Under the pieces are notes generated by a model. That model was not told the origin of the DNA. It did no database searches and worked only from the letters and a program-made list of their open reading frames with translations. From JANLYQ01 sp031365725 (GTDB taxonomy: Bacteria; Actinomycetota; Actinomycetes; JACCUZ01): a stretch of 64,000 nucleotides of DNA. The stretch spans positions 27,244-91,243 of the forward strand of contig JANLYQ010000093.1 in assembly GCA_031365725.1 (NCBI GenBank). The letters run 5' to 3'. This document shows positions 1 through 6,479 of this stretch, in pieces. The position numbers and the translations under genes were made by a program. Within the stretch, counting starts at the first letter, position 1. Each line of letters begins with the position of its first letter.

Positions 1-295
1 GGGCGATGTTCGCGCAGTCGACCGAGCGGGCGTAGGCGTCAGACTTGTTCAGACGGGACACGTAGTCGGCCACGCCCGCCTGGGCCGCTGTCAGCGCGGC
101 TGCCCAGTTCTGGTCGCGCTTGGCCTGGGGCTGGCCCTGCAGGGCGAAAGCCAGGCTGGTCGTCGCCAGCGCCGTCATCATCATGATGATGCACACGACG
201 AAGATCATGGCGATGCCGGCATCGTCGCCGTTTCGGGCAACTCGACACCGAAGCGCGCGGTGGAGGGTGTTGATCGACATCGTGGTCCCTGTCAT
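1..295 (-). CDS. PilX-like type IV pilus assembly protein, 3' end outside window
   Basis: The gene runs off the left edge; about 98 N-terminal codons are visible. They encode an Arg-containing leader, then one hydrophobic segment (about residues 29-50, core MIFVVCIIMMMTALATTSLA), then a helical Ala/Gln-rich stretch with AALTAAQAGVADYVSRLN. There is no G-F-T-L-x-E prepilin motif, but a short N-terminus, one membrane helix and an AAQAG motif are typical of PilX-type minor pilus proteins. The ATG (295-293) shares one base with the TGA of the upstream prepilin gene (TGATG), so it is translationally coupled. An alternative in-frame ATG is at 280. The role in pilus assembly is inferred from context; confident that it is coding, moderate on the family. 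Confidence 0.7.
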   Translation of the reverse strand, partial: MTGTTMSINTLHRALRCRVARNGDDAGIAMIFVVCIIMMMTALATTSLAFALQGQPQAKRDQNWAAALTAAQAGVADYVSRLNKSDAYARSVDCANIA

Positions 296-1056
296 CACGG
301 AGTGGGCGAAGTGGTCGAGACGCTGAGCGAGTCCACGTTGGGCAGCTGGACACGAATGGTGAAGCTGCTGCCCTTCGTGTTGGCGGCAGACCGCACGGTG
401 AGGAAGATGTCCACGCTGTCCACTGCTGACAGGCGTGTCGTGGATGCTTCGAGCGGCGTCGCGATCGACGTGATGCCGTCTTTGGCGAAGTAGGTGAAGA
501 GCGGCTGGTTCATGACCACCTTGGTAGCCAGAACCCGACTGCGGACGGTGCAGCCGACACTTCCTGCAGCGCAGGTGTAGGAGTAGCTCGACGGGTTCGC
601 GTTGTGCGGGTCCGGCCGACGGATCGACTCGGTCAACGTTCCGCTCACTACCTGATAGGACACCTTGCTCGGGCCGTCGTCGCTCAAGCCGGGCGGCGGG
701 GCGACGGTGTAGTCGTTGTTCAAGTTCGCGTAGAACGTCACGTAGGTCGAGTCGCCCTGGATGAACGCTGTGGATGAACATGTGGTGCACGACGAGTTGA
801 GCTGGGTGGGCAGGATGGCCGTGCGCAGCGACCTCGACATCGACTCGATGGCCACCCTGGCCTGCTGTGTCTGGTCGTTGCGCGCCACGTTGCCGCCGAC
901 GATCTTGTTCGTGCCGATGAGCGCTCCCTGCGCCATGGTGAGGATCAGACCGAGGATGAAGATGACCACCACCATCTCGGACAGGGTGAACCCGCTGTCC
1001 GGCAGCGGCCCTCGGACGGCGTGCAGGCGACGACGGAGTGCTCGGGTCATGGTCAT
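295..1056 (-). CDS. Prepilin-type N-terminal cleavage/methylation protein (minor pilin)
   Basis: 253 residues. A basic leader of about 21 residues precedes the class III signal SGFTLSEMVVVIF, with Gly at -1 and Glu at +5, followed by a hydrophobic helix (roughly residues 22-45). A prepilin peptidase would cut after the Gly and methylate the Phe. The rest is a Ser/Thr-rich globular domain with two Cys pairs (CTTC near residue 92, and CAAGSVGC), perhaps disulfides. It lies between two other pilus genes, overlapping each by one base (TGATG). ATG codons at 1056 and 1050 are both possible starts. By position it is a minor pilin that helps start pilus assembly; the exact type (PilV/W/E-like) cannot be told. 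Confidence 0.85.
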   Translation of the reverse strand: MTMTRALRRRLHAVRGPLPDSGFTLSEMVVVIFILGLILTMAQGALIGTNKIVGGNVARNDQTQQARVAIESMSRSLRTAILPTQLNSSCTTCSSTAFIQGDSTYVTFYANLNNDYTVAPPPGLSDDGPSKVSYQVVSGTLTESIRRPDPHNANPSSYSYTCAAGSVGCTVRSRVLATKVVMNQPLFTYFAKDGITSIATPLEASTTRLSAVDSVDIFLTVRSAANTKGSSFTIRVQLPNVDSLSVSTTSPTP

Positions 1057-2417
1057 CAGAACGCCAGGTTGATCGTCGGGACGGTGGTCGGAACGGTCTT
1101 ACTGAGGTTGGCCGCTGTGACCGGCCAGGTGTATCCGCTCTGCGGGCTGCGGCCATTCACGGTGATCGTGTACGGGCCGGCCGGAAGGCTGACTTGCAGC
1201 GCCCCGGCTGAGTCGGTGACGCCGAGGGTCAGCGTGTCCGCCACGGCACATCCGGTTGCGGACACCGGGGTAGCTCGCACGGTGACCCCGGGAGCGGTCA
1301 ACCAGGCGGTGTTGGTCACGTTTCGCTGCCGCACCAAGAGATTGATCGGGGCGAGCGACACAGTCTGGTTGACTGTTGCCCCCGCCACCAACGGGACGCC
1401 GGCATCGCGGGTGCCGCCGGAGGTTGCGGGGTCGGACTGATCGCACGAACCCGGCCACGCGCTGTAGCCGTCGGTGAACGGCCAGAGGCCACCGAGGGCG
1501 GTGGTGACACCGGACACCGCGGTGACGGCTGTTCGCCCCGGCGCCGGTAGGCCCGAGTTGTAGAAGCTCAACGGCGCCAGCGAGGTGGGCAGCCCGTAGC
1601 CGCCCAGCGTCGTCTGGGTGGTGTTGATGGTCGCTGACCGGTCATAGGAGATCGGCACCTGGGTAAGCGTGCCGGTGGCCACGGTGGCGGCCTTGGTGCG
1701 GGAGGTCACCAAGTCGGGGGTCACGTAGCCGGGCTGGTTGACGGTGACGGTCCAGTTGCCGTAGTCGTTGGTGGCGAACACGGCACACCCGTCGCTCTCG
1801 GTCAGCCGGGTCTGGCTGCCGGAACCCGACTTCGCGAAGACGACCGGCATGTTCTCGACACCCGTGCCGTCAGCACCGATGATCTTGGCGGCGATGTAGC
1901 CGTTCGTCGTGGCCACGGTGTTCTTGGCGGGTGTCAGCAGAGTGGAGTTCGTAACCGGCTGAGTGCTGCCCATGTTTGCCCACGTCACGGCAACGGTGAC
2001 CTTGAGCGTCGGATACGTCACCTGGGCACCGCCGTCACACGGACTCTGCCCGTAGCCGGTCGGCAGCCACTGCACCTCGCGCTGCACCTGGAACGGCACG
2101 CCGTCGATGACCAGGGATGACCCAGCCACCGCACTGGCGATCAGGTTGTGCGGGTTGGTGGTGCTCCCCGTCGCACCCAGGACCAGCGGACCGTCGGCCG
2201 TGGCGTTGAACTCGTTGCGATCGATCTCGAGCTCACGTGCGCCCAGGTTGGCCGCCTGCACGCGCAGCCGGTTGTTGCCGGAGGTGTGGCTGGCTGCCTG
2301 CAGCGAGAAGGCCAGTCCTCCGGCCGCGATCGAGAACACGATCAGCGCCCACAGGCATTCGACCAGTGTGAGACCGTCGTCGGACTTGAGCCGCTCACGC
2401 AGCGAGGGAACTCCCAT
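1056..2417 (-). CDS. Large prepilin-type protein with Ig-like/carboxypeptidase-regulatory-like repeats
   Basis: 453 residues from the ATG at 2417. This start is chosen because the prepilin signal DDGLTLVECLWALIVF (Gly -1, Glu +5) then follows a short basic leader MGVPSLRERLKS; the frame stays open for 58 more codons upstream, but these are Arg-rich and look non-coding. After the pilin helix there is a beta-rich region with at least two blocks resembling carboxypeptidase-regulatory or Cna-B folds: one near residues 175-235 (YIAAKIIGADGTGVENMPVV to WTVTVNQPGYVTPD) and one at the C-terminus (VTVRATPVSATGC to LPAGPYTITVNG). Such stalk-like domains on a pilin suggest a tip or surface-adhesive minor pilin (inference). 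No strong Shine-Dalgarno is visible. Confidence 0.8.
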   Translation of the reverse strand: MGVPSLRERLKSDDGLTLVECLWALIVFSIAAGGLAFSLQAASHTSGNNRLRVQAANLGARELEIDRNEFNATADGPLVLGATGSTTNPHNLIASAVAGSSLVIDGVPFQVQREVQWLPTGYGQSPCDGGAQVTYPTLKVTVAVTWANMGSTQPVTNSTLLTPAKNTVATTNGYIAAKIIGADGTGVENMPVVFAKSGSGSQTRLTESDGCAVFATNDYGNWTVTVNQPGYVTPDLVTSRTKAATVATGTLTQVPISYDRSATINTTQTTLGGYGLPTSLAPLSFYNSGLPAPGRTAVTAVSGVTTALGGLWPFTDGYSAWPGSCDQSDPATSGGTRDAGVPLVAGATVNQTVSLAPINLLVRQRNVTNTAWLTAPGVTVRATPVSATGCAVADTLTLGVTDSAGALQVSLPAGPYTITVNGRSPQSGYTWPVTAANLSKTVPTTVPTINLAF

Positions 2418-2597
2418 GAGTGTCACATCGGTCGGCCGGCCGATCGCCTTGAGTGGGCCGACTGGGCGAGACCCGCCGGGCAAGGACCGCGTGACACCGC
2501 GCCACCTGGGACGACGAAGGCGGCGGCGAGCAGTTGCTCGCCACCGCCAAGGCCATGCCTGATCGCTCTTGCGAGCACGTGATCCGACCATGACGAA
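2418..2597 (-). other. Leader region of the minor pilin operon
   Basis: A 180-base gap between the pilA terminator and the minor pilin start. It holds one compact hairpin (GGCGAGCA/TGCTCGCC, 2525-2542). I see no convincing promoter boxes. The operon is either read through from pilA past the hairpin at 2598-2623 or has its own promoter here. Confidence 0.35.
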
Positions 2598-2623
2598 GGG
2601 CCGGGACGTGATCGTCCCGGCCC
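2598..2623 (-). terminator. Strong hairpin downstream of pilA
   Basis: A perfect 11-bp stem GGGCCGGGACG/CGTCCCGGCCC with a 4-base loop lies about 27 bases after the pilA stop. On the minus strand it is followed by TTCGTC rather than a true U tract. It probably terminates or attenuates the abundant pilA transcript before the minor pilins, and may also protect the pilA 3' end. Confidence 0.7.
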
Positions 2624-2650
2624 TCCGTCAGATTTCTGTCATGCTGCGGA

Positions 2651-3115
2651 TCAGAAGGCACCCGACGGGCAGGCGCCCTTGGCGGGCTGGAGTCCGCCCT
2701 TGTTGCTCTGGTAGACGTACGAGTTGCCCGCCGCGTCAGCCGTGCCCTTGGCGTTGAAGCCGCAGACCGCGTAGACGTTGGCACCGGCTGCGGTGCTGAT
2801 GACGACGGAGACGGTGTTGCCGCTGGACAGGAAGACCGAGCTGCCGGAGATCACGACGGCGTTGGCGGACGTGGAACCCGCGCTGGTCGCGACGGCGGGG
2901 TAGGTCTGGTTGTCGGTGTAGTAGGTCTCCAGCTCGTTGGCGACCGTGCGCAGGTCGGACTTGATGGAGGTGTCCACCGCCTTCTTCCGCTGGTTCAGGA
3001 AGACCGGGATGGCGATGGCGGCGAGGATGCCGATGATGATGATGACGACGAGGAGCTCGATGAGGGTGAAGCCCTCGTCCTTCTCGTCCATCGACTTGCG
3101 AATGCGAGCGAGCAT
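2651..3115 (-). CDS. pilA: Type IV major pilin PilA
   Basis: 154 residues. The leader MLARIRKSMDEKDEG is cut after Gly15; the mature protein starts FTLIELLVVIIIIGILAAIA, the canonical type IV pilin helix with Glu5, followed by IPVFLNQRKKAVDTS. The C-terminal globular part has a Cys pair (CGFNAKG...KGACPSG) that could form the usual D-loop disulfide. Polymerised by PilB/PilC into the pilus fibre at the cell surface. A good Shine-Dalgarno (GAAGGGA, 3130-3124) sits 8 bases before the ATG. The gene is isolated between two strong hairpins and has a 270-base leader holding a candidate c-di-GMP riboswitch, so it is likely transcribed on its own and controlled in the leader. Confidence 0.95.
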   Translation of the reverse strand: MLARIRKSMDEKDEGFTLIELLVVIIIIGILAAIAIPVFLNQRKKAVDTSIKSDLRTVANELETYYTDNQTYPAVATSAGSTSANAVVISGSSVFLSSGNTVSVVISTAAGANVYAVCGFNAKGTADAAGNSYVYQSNKGGLQPAKGACPSGAF

Positions 3116-3184
3116 GTGAGGCGTCCCTTCAGGACCGTATGGAAACCGCGCCGCCGGTCCTCACGGCACCCGGTGAGGGTGCCG
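3116..3184 (-). promoter_or_regulatory. Expression platform between riboswitch aptamer and pilA start
   Basis: On the minus strand a hairpin CGGCACCC/GGGTGCCG (5' arm 3184-3177, 3' arm 3171-3164) reuses three bases of the aptamer P1 3' strand, so P1 and this hairpin compete. The 3' arm runs into GTGAGG (3164-3159), which can pair either with CCTCAC at 3178-3173 or with CCTCAC at 3121-3116, directly before the pilA ATG. No U tract follows, so control of translation start is more likely than termination. The direction of the switch is not clear from sequence alone. Confidence 0.5.
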
Positions 3185-3266
3185 GCAGAGGTAGCTGGGC
3201 TGACCGCGGGTGCGGCCCCCTGGCTTTGCGGCCCCGCCTTGCAGCGGGTGTGCCGTGTCTTGCCGG
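3182..3266 (-). promoter_or_regulatory. Candidate cyclic-di-GMP-I (GEMM-I) riboswitch aptamer in the pilA leader
   Basis: Found by eye on the minus strand. P1: CCGGCA (3266-3261) pairs with TGCCGG (3187-3182). Next comes CGGCACACC (3255-3247; family usual GGCAAACC), then a stem CCGCT-GCAA-GGCGG (3247-3234) with a GNRA tetraloop, then CCGCAAAGCC (3231-3222; usual ACGCAAAGCC, the tetraloop receptor side). P3 is a hairpin GGCCGC/GCGGTC with an ACCC loop, followed by CAGCCCAGCTACC (3202-3190), matching the GEMM signature AGCCgAGCTACC. Order, spacing and pairing all fit GEMM-I; the ACACC for AAACC change is unusual. GEMM-I RNAs bind c-di-GMP (some variants cGAMP). An Infernal search with the Rfam model would settle it. 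Confidence 0.72.
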
Positions 3267-3386
3267 AGCGGTTCGATGACAGTTGTGGATTCGGTTGCGC
3301 GGCCGCCTGGCTTGAGCCTTGGCAAACCCTTTCTTCACCGCATCCTTCGAACGGCGTAAGCCGATCGTCGGGGACCGGACGACGAA
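3267..3386 (-). other. Upstream part of the pilA leader / promoter region
   Basis: A 120-base stretch between the pilC hairpin and the riboswitch aptamer, without an ORF of coding character. The pilA promoter is expected here, but I cannot pick convincing -35/-10 boxes. Confidence 0.3.
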
Positions 3387-3413
3387 GGGGACCTGGCCGG
3401 CGGCCAGGTCCCC
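3387..3413 (-). terminator. Strong hairpin downstream of pilC
   Basis: A perfect 12-bp stem GGGGACCTGGCC/GGCCAGGTCCCC with a 3-base loop begins about 32 bases after the pilC stop. The minus-strand tail is TTCGTCGTCC, again without a real U tract but with the same TTCGTC as the hairpin after pilA. It ends or weakens transcription of the pilBTC operon before pilA. Confidence 0.75.
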
Positions 3414-3445
3414 TCGGTCTGCTCGGCGCAGGAGCGCCGGGCGGG

Positions 3446-4669
3446 CTACTTGATCAGGTCGAAGATCTTGAAGATCGGCATGTACAAGGCGATGATCATC
3501 GACCCCACGATGGCACCGAGCACGGCGATCATCAGCGGCTCGATCAGCGCGGTCAGCTGCTCTGTGGTGGCCTCGACCTCCTGGTCGTAGAACTCCGAGA
3601 TCTTGTGCAGCATGGAATCAAGGGCGCCGGTCTCCTCACCGACGGCCATCATCTGCACCACCATCGGCGGGAAGACACTGTGCTGGGACAGTGGAGCAGT
3701 GAGCGACTCGCCGTTGCGGATGCTGTCCTGCACGTCGTTGACAGCATGGGTGAGCACCATGTTGCCGGTGGTCAGCGCCACGATGTTCAGCGACTGCAGG
3801 ATCGGGACACCGGACTGCATCATGGTGCCCAGGTTGCGGGTGAAGCGGGCGATCGCGATCTTCTGCGCCAGCTGGCCGAAGACCGGGATCTTGAGCTTGA
3901 TCGGGTCGACGAAGTTGCGCACGTCCTCGCGCCGCTTGATCTTGCGCCAGATGATGACGCTGGCGACGATTGCCACCACGATGAACGGCGAGCCGAACTT
4001 GAGGAACTGTGACATGGCCACCAGGATGCGGGTCGGCGCCGGCAGGGTGCCGCCGAGCGTCTTGAACATCGCCGCGAACACCGGAACGATGAACAGCAGC
4101 ATGCCGACCACAGCCAGGATGGCCATGCAGAACACAACCACGGGGTAAGTCATCGCGGACTTGACCTTGCCGCGCAGCTTGACCTCGGCCTCGTAGTTGT
4201 CCGCGATCTGCTTCATGACCGCGTCGAGGAAACCGCCGACCTCGCCGGCACGGGTCATGTGCACCATCAGCGGCGGGAAGATCTCCTCGTGCTTGCCCAT
4301 CGCCGAGGACAGCGCGTTGCCGGTCTCGACGTCGTTGCGCACCTCTCGGAGGGTGTCGCGCAGCTTCTTGTTCTCGGTCTGCTCGGCGAGGATCGACAGG
4401 GCCCGTAGCAGCGAGAGGCCAGAGCTGATCATCGTCGCAAACTGGCGGGACATGATGGCGAGGTCCTTGAGCTTGACCCGACCCCCGAAGCCGGGGATTG
4501 TCAGCTCCTTCTTCATGCCGGCGTTGGCAGCAGCGACCCGGATGGGCGCGTAGCCCATCGTCTTGAGGCGTTGGACGACCACCGCCTCGGACTCGGCTTC
4601 GAGCTTGCCGTGGACGATCTTGCCGGTCTTGTTCCGGACCGAGTACTCGTAGGTCAGCGTGGCAGCCAT
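3446..4669 (-). CDS. pilC: Type IV pilus inner-membrane platform protein PilC (GspF family)
   Basis: 407 residues, the usual GspF/PilC length. Start at the ATG 4669 (MAATLTYEYSVRNKTGKIVHG), with AAGG about 9 bases upstream; the frame is open further up, but those codons lie across the pilT stop. Two GspF repeats are seen: GLSLLRALSILAEQTENKKL...ADNYEAEVKLRGKVKSAMTYP with transmembrane helices near residues 170-235, and GVPILQSLNIVALTTGN...EFYDQEVEATTEQLTALIEP with a C-terminal helix. PilC sits in the inner membrane and couples PilB/PilT motion to pilin insertion. It follows pilT after 11 bases. Confidence 0.95.
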   Translation of the reverse strand: MAATLTYEYSVRNKTGKIVHGKLEAESEAVVVQRLKTMGYAPIRVAAANAGMKKELTIPGFGGRVKLKDLAIMSRQFATMISSGLSLLRALSILAEQTENKKLRDTLREVRNDVETGNALSSAMGKHEEIFPPLMVHMTRAGEVGGFLDAVMKQIADNYEAEVKLRGKVKSAMTYPVVVFCMAILAVVGMLLFIVPVFAAMFKTLGGTLPAPTRILVAMSQFLKFGSPFIVVAIVASVIIWRKIKRREDVRNFVDPIKLKIPVFGQLAQKIAIARFTRNLGTMMQSGVPILQSLNIVALTTGNMVLTHAVNDVQDSIRNGESLTAPLSQHSVFPPMVVQMMAVGEETGALDSMLHKISEFYDQEVEATTEQLTALIEPLMIAVLGAIVGSMIIALYMPIFKIFDLIK

Positions 4670-4680
4670 GTCAGTGCCTT

Positions 4681-6366
4681 TCAGGCCCGGCCGGTGAGGC
4701 GGTTGAAGTCCTCGACGTGGTGGCACTTCTCGAGCCCCACGTCGTAGGCGATCCGACCCTTCATGACCAGGTCGGCGAGGTGTTGGTCCATCGTGTGCAT
4801 GCCGTGCTTGGCTCCGGCCTGCATGGCGGAGTAGATCTGGTGGGTCTTGCCCTCGCGGATGAGATTGCGGATCGCCGGGGTGGCCACCAGCACCTCGGTG
4901 GCGACGGCGCGTCCCTTGCCGTCCCTCGTCTTGGCGAGGGTCTGGCAGACGACGCCCTGCAGGGTGCCGGCGAGCTGGACGCGCACCTGCTGCTGCTGAT
5001 TGGTTGGGAAGACGTCGATGATGCGGTCGATGGTCTGGGCCGCGTCTTGGGTGTGCAGGGTGGCGAAGACCAGGTGGCCGGTCTCGGCAGCGGTCAGCGC
5101 TACCGAGATGGTCTCCAGGTCGCGCATCTCACCGACCAGGATGATGTCGGGGTCCTGACGCAGCACATGCTTGAGCGCGTTGGTGAACGACCAGGTGTCC
5201 TCCCCCACCTCCCGCTGGTTGACGATGCACTTCTGGTGGCGGTGCAAGAACTCGATCGGGTCCTCGACCGTCATGATGTGCTCGCTGCGGGTGCGGTTGG
5301 CGAGGTCCACCAGCGAGGCCAGCGTCGTCGACTTGCCCGAGCCGGTGGGACCGGTGACGAGCACGAAGCCGCGCGTCAGCTGGGCGAAGTTGGCGACTGA
5401 CGGCGGCACCCCGAGGTCCTCCAGCTTGCGGATCTCGAACGGGATGATGCGAAAGGCGGCGCCCATGGCGTCCCGCTGGCGGTAGATGTTCACCCGGAAG
5501 CGGGCCCGGCCCGGCACGCTGTAGGCGAAGTCGAGCTCGAGGTTCTCCTCGAACTTCTCCCGCTGCTTCTGGGTGAGGGCCGCGTAGAGCACCCGCTGGA
5601 TCACCGGCGGGGTGAGCACCGGGTGGTCCTCGAGCTGCTTGAGCGAGCCGTTGATGCGGATCGACGGCCGGGCACCGGAGGTCAGGTGCAGATCGGAGGC
5701 ACCGGTGTCGAGCACGTGCATGAGCAGGTCGTTGAGCACGACGTCGTGCTCGTCACCGTCTGCCTCGGTCGAGCCACGGCGGTAGGCCGACTCGTCGGCC
5801 TCTGACGCAGCGATACCGACGGCAGCATCCTCGACCAGGCCGAGCTGGGCGTCCGCCGGAAGCTCCGGCTGCAGCCCCATGGACTGCTCAGGCACGATGA
5901 CCTCGGCGTCCATCAGTGTCATGGGGGCGTGGGCCGGGACGGCGGCCGGCTCGGCCAGGTAGGCCGTGGGCTCGGCGGCGTACGACGGTTCCGGGGTGTA
6001 CGAGGGCTCGGCGACGTACGAGGTCTCGGCGGAGTACGTCGGGGCAGCGAAGGAGTCAGCGGAGGCCGCGAAAGGCTCGGCCGGGGCTGACGCCTCGGGT
6101 GCGTAGGACGGTGCCGCAAACGACCCCAGTGGGTCGAGAGGATCCACCTCGGGTGCCGCGTAGGACGCCGCAGGCTCGGCCGGCAGGCTTGGCGCAGCCG
6201 CGAAGGGGGCGGCGGCGAACGGGGCGGCAGCGGTGTGCTGCTCGGCCACGAAGGAGTAGTTCCACCCGGCGCCCGGGCTCTCGACGGCGTCGTCCGCCGC
6301 GGGTGCGGGGCCGGCTGCGAAGCCTCCCGGCTCGATCGGCACCGGCTGGTATCCCGACGTCTCCAC
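4681..6366 (-). CDS. pilT: Type IV pilus retraction ATPase PilT with a long Ala/Pro/Glu-rich N-terminal extension
   Basis: 561 residues from a GTG at 6366 with a strong GAGAGGGG Shine-Dalgarno 7 bases upstream; any earlier start would lie inside pilB. The PilT core begins near residue 205 (VVLNDLLMHVLDTGASDLHL) and carries Walker A GPTGSGKST (about residue 335), Asp box, Walker B IILVGEMRD, His box TGHLVFATLHTQDAAQTIDR and the PilT hallmark AIRNLIREGK. It is a hexameric ATPase powering pilus retraction. Unusual: about 200 residues of low-complexity sequence in front, with repeats of the type SYAAEP/SYTPEP and many Ala/Pro/Glu. A usual PilT has 340-370 residues in total. The tail may dock PilT to a partner or to the pole (inference). 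Confidence 0.93.
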   Translation of the reverse strand: METSGYQPVPIEPGGFAAGPAPAADDAVESPGAGWNYSFVAEQHTAAAPFAAAPFAAAPSLPAEPAASYAAPEVDPLDPLGSFAAPSYAPEASAPAEPFAASADSFAAPTYSAETSYVAEPSYTPEPSYAAEPTAYLAEPAAVPAHAPMTLMDAEVIVPEQSMGLQPELPADAQLGLVEDAAVGIAASEADESAYRRGSTEADGDEHDVVLNDLLMHVLDTGASDLHLTSGARPSIRINGSLKQLEDHPVLTPPVIQRVLYAALTQKQREKFEENLELDFAYSVPGRARFRVNIYRQRDAMGAAFRIIPFEIRKLEDLGVPPSVANFAQLTRGFVLVTGPTGSGKSTTLASLVDLANRTRSEHIMTVEDPIEFLHRHQKCIVNQREVGEDTWSFTNALKHVLRQDPDIILVGEMRDLETISVALTAAETGHLVFATLHTQDAAQTIDRIIDVFPTNQQQQVRVQLAGTLQGVVCQTLAKTRDGKGRAVATEVLVATPAIRNLIREGKTHQIYSAMQAGAKHGMHTMDQHLADLVMKGRIAYDVGLEKCHHVEDFNRLTGRA

Positions 6367-6479
6367 CTGTTGACCCCTCTCGCACCGTGATGCGCCGCGA
6401 CTGCGGGACACCTGTCTCGCGAGAGGATCGGCGGGTCGGGGTGCACCCTTGAGGACCTGCGGCCCCCTTGGCCGAGTTT
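6367..6479 (-). other. pilB-pilT spacer
   Basis: 113 bases between the pilB stop and the pilT GTG, long for this operon. It carries the pilT ribosome binding site at its end. I see no strong promoter or hairpin. Confidence 0.3.

Noticed and set aside
39..353. 104-residue minus ORF at the window start
   Set aside because: Out of frame with the coupled ATG at 295 and with His/Asp/Arg-rich nonsense. The adjacent frame gives a proper pilus protein.
5916..6452. Arg/Pro-rich ORFs on both strands over the pilT tail
   Set aside because: Shadow frames of the low-complexity pilT N-terminus.
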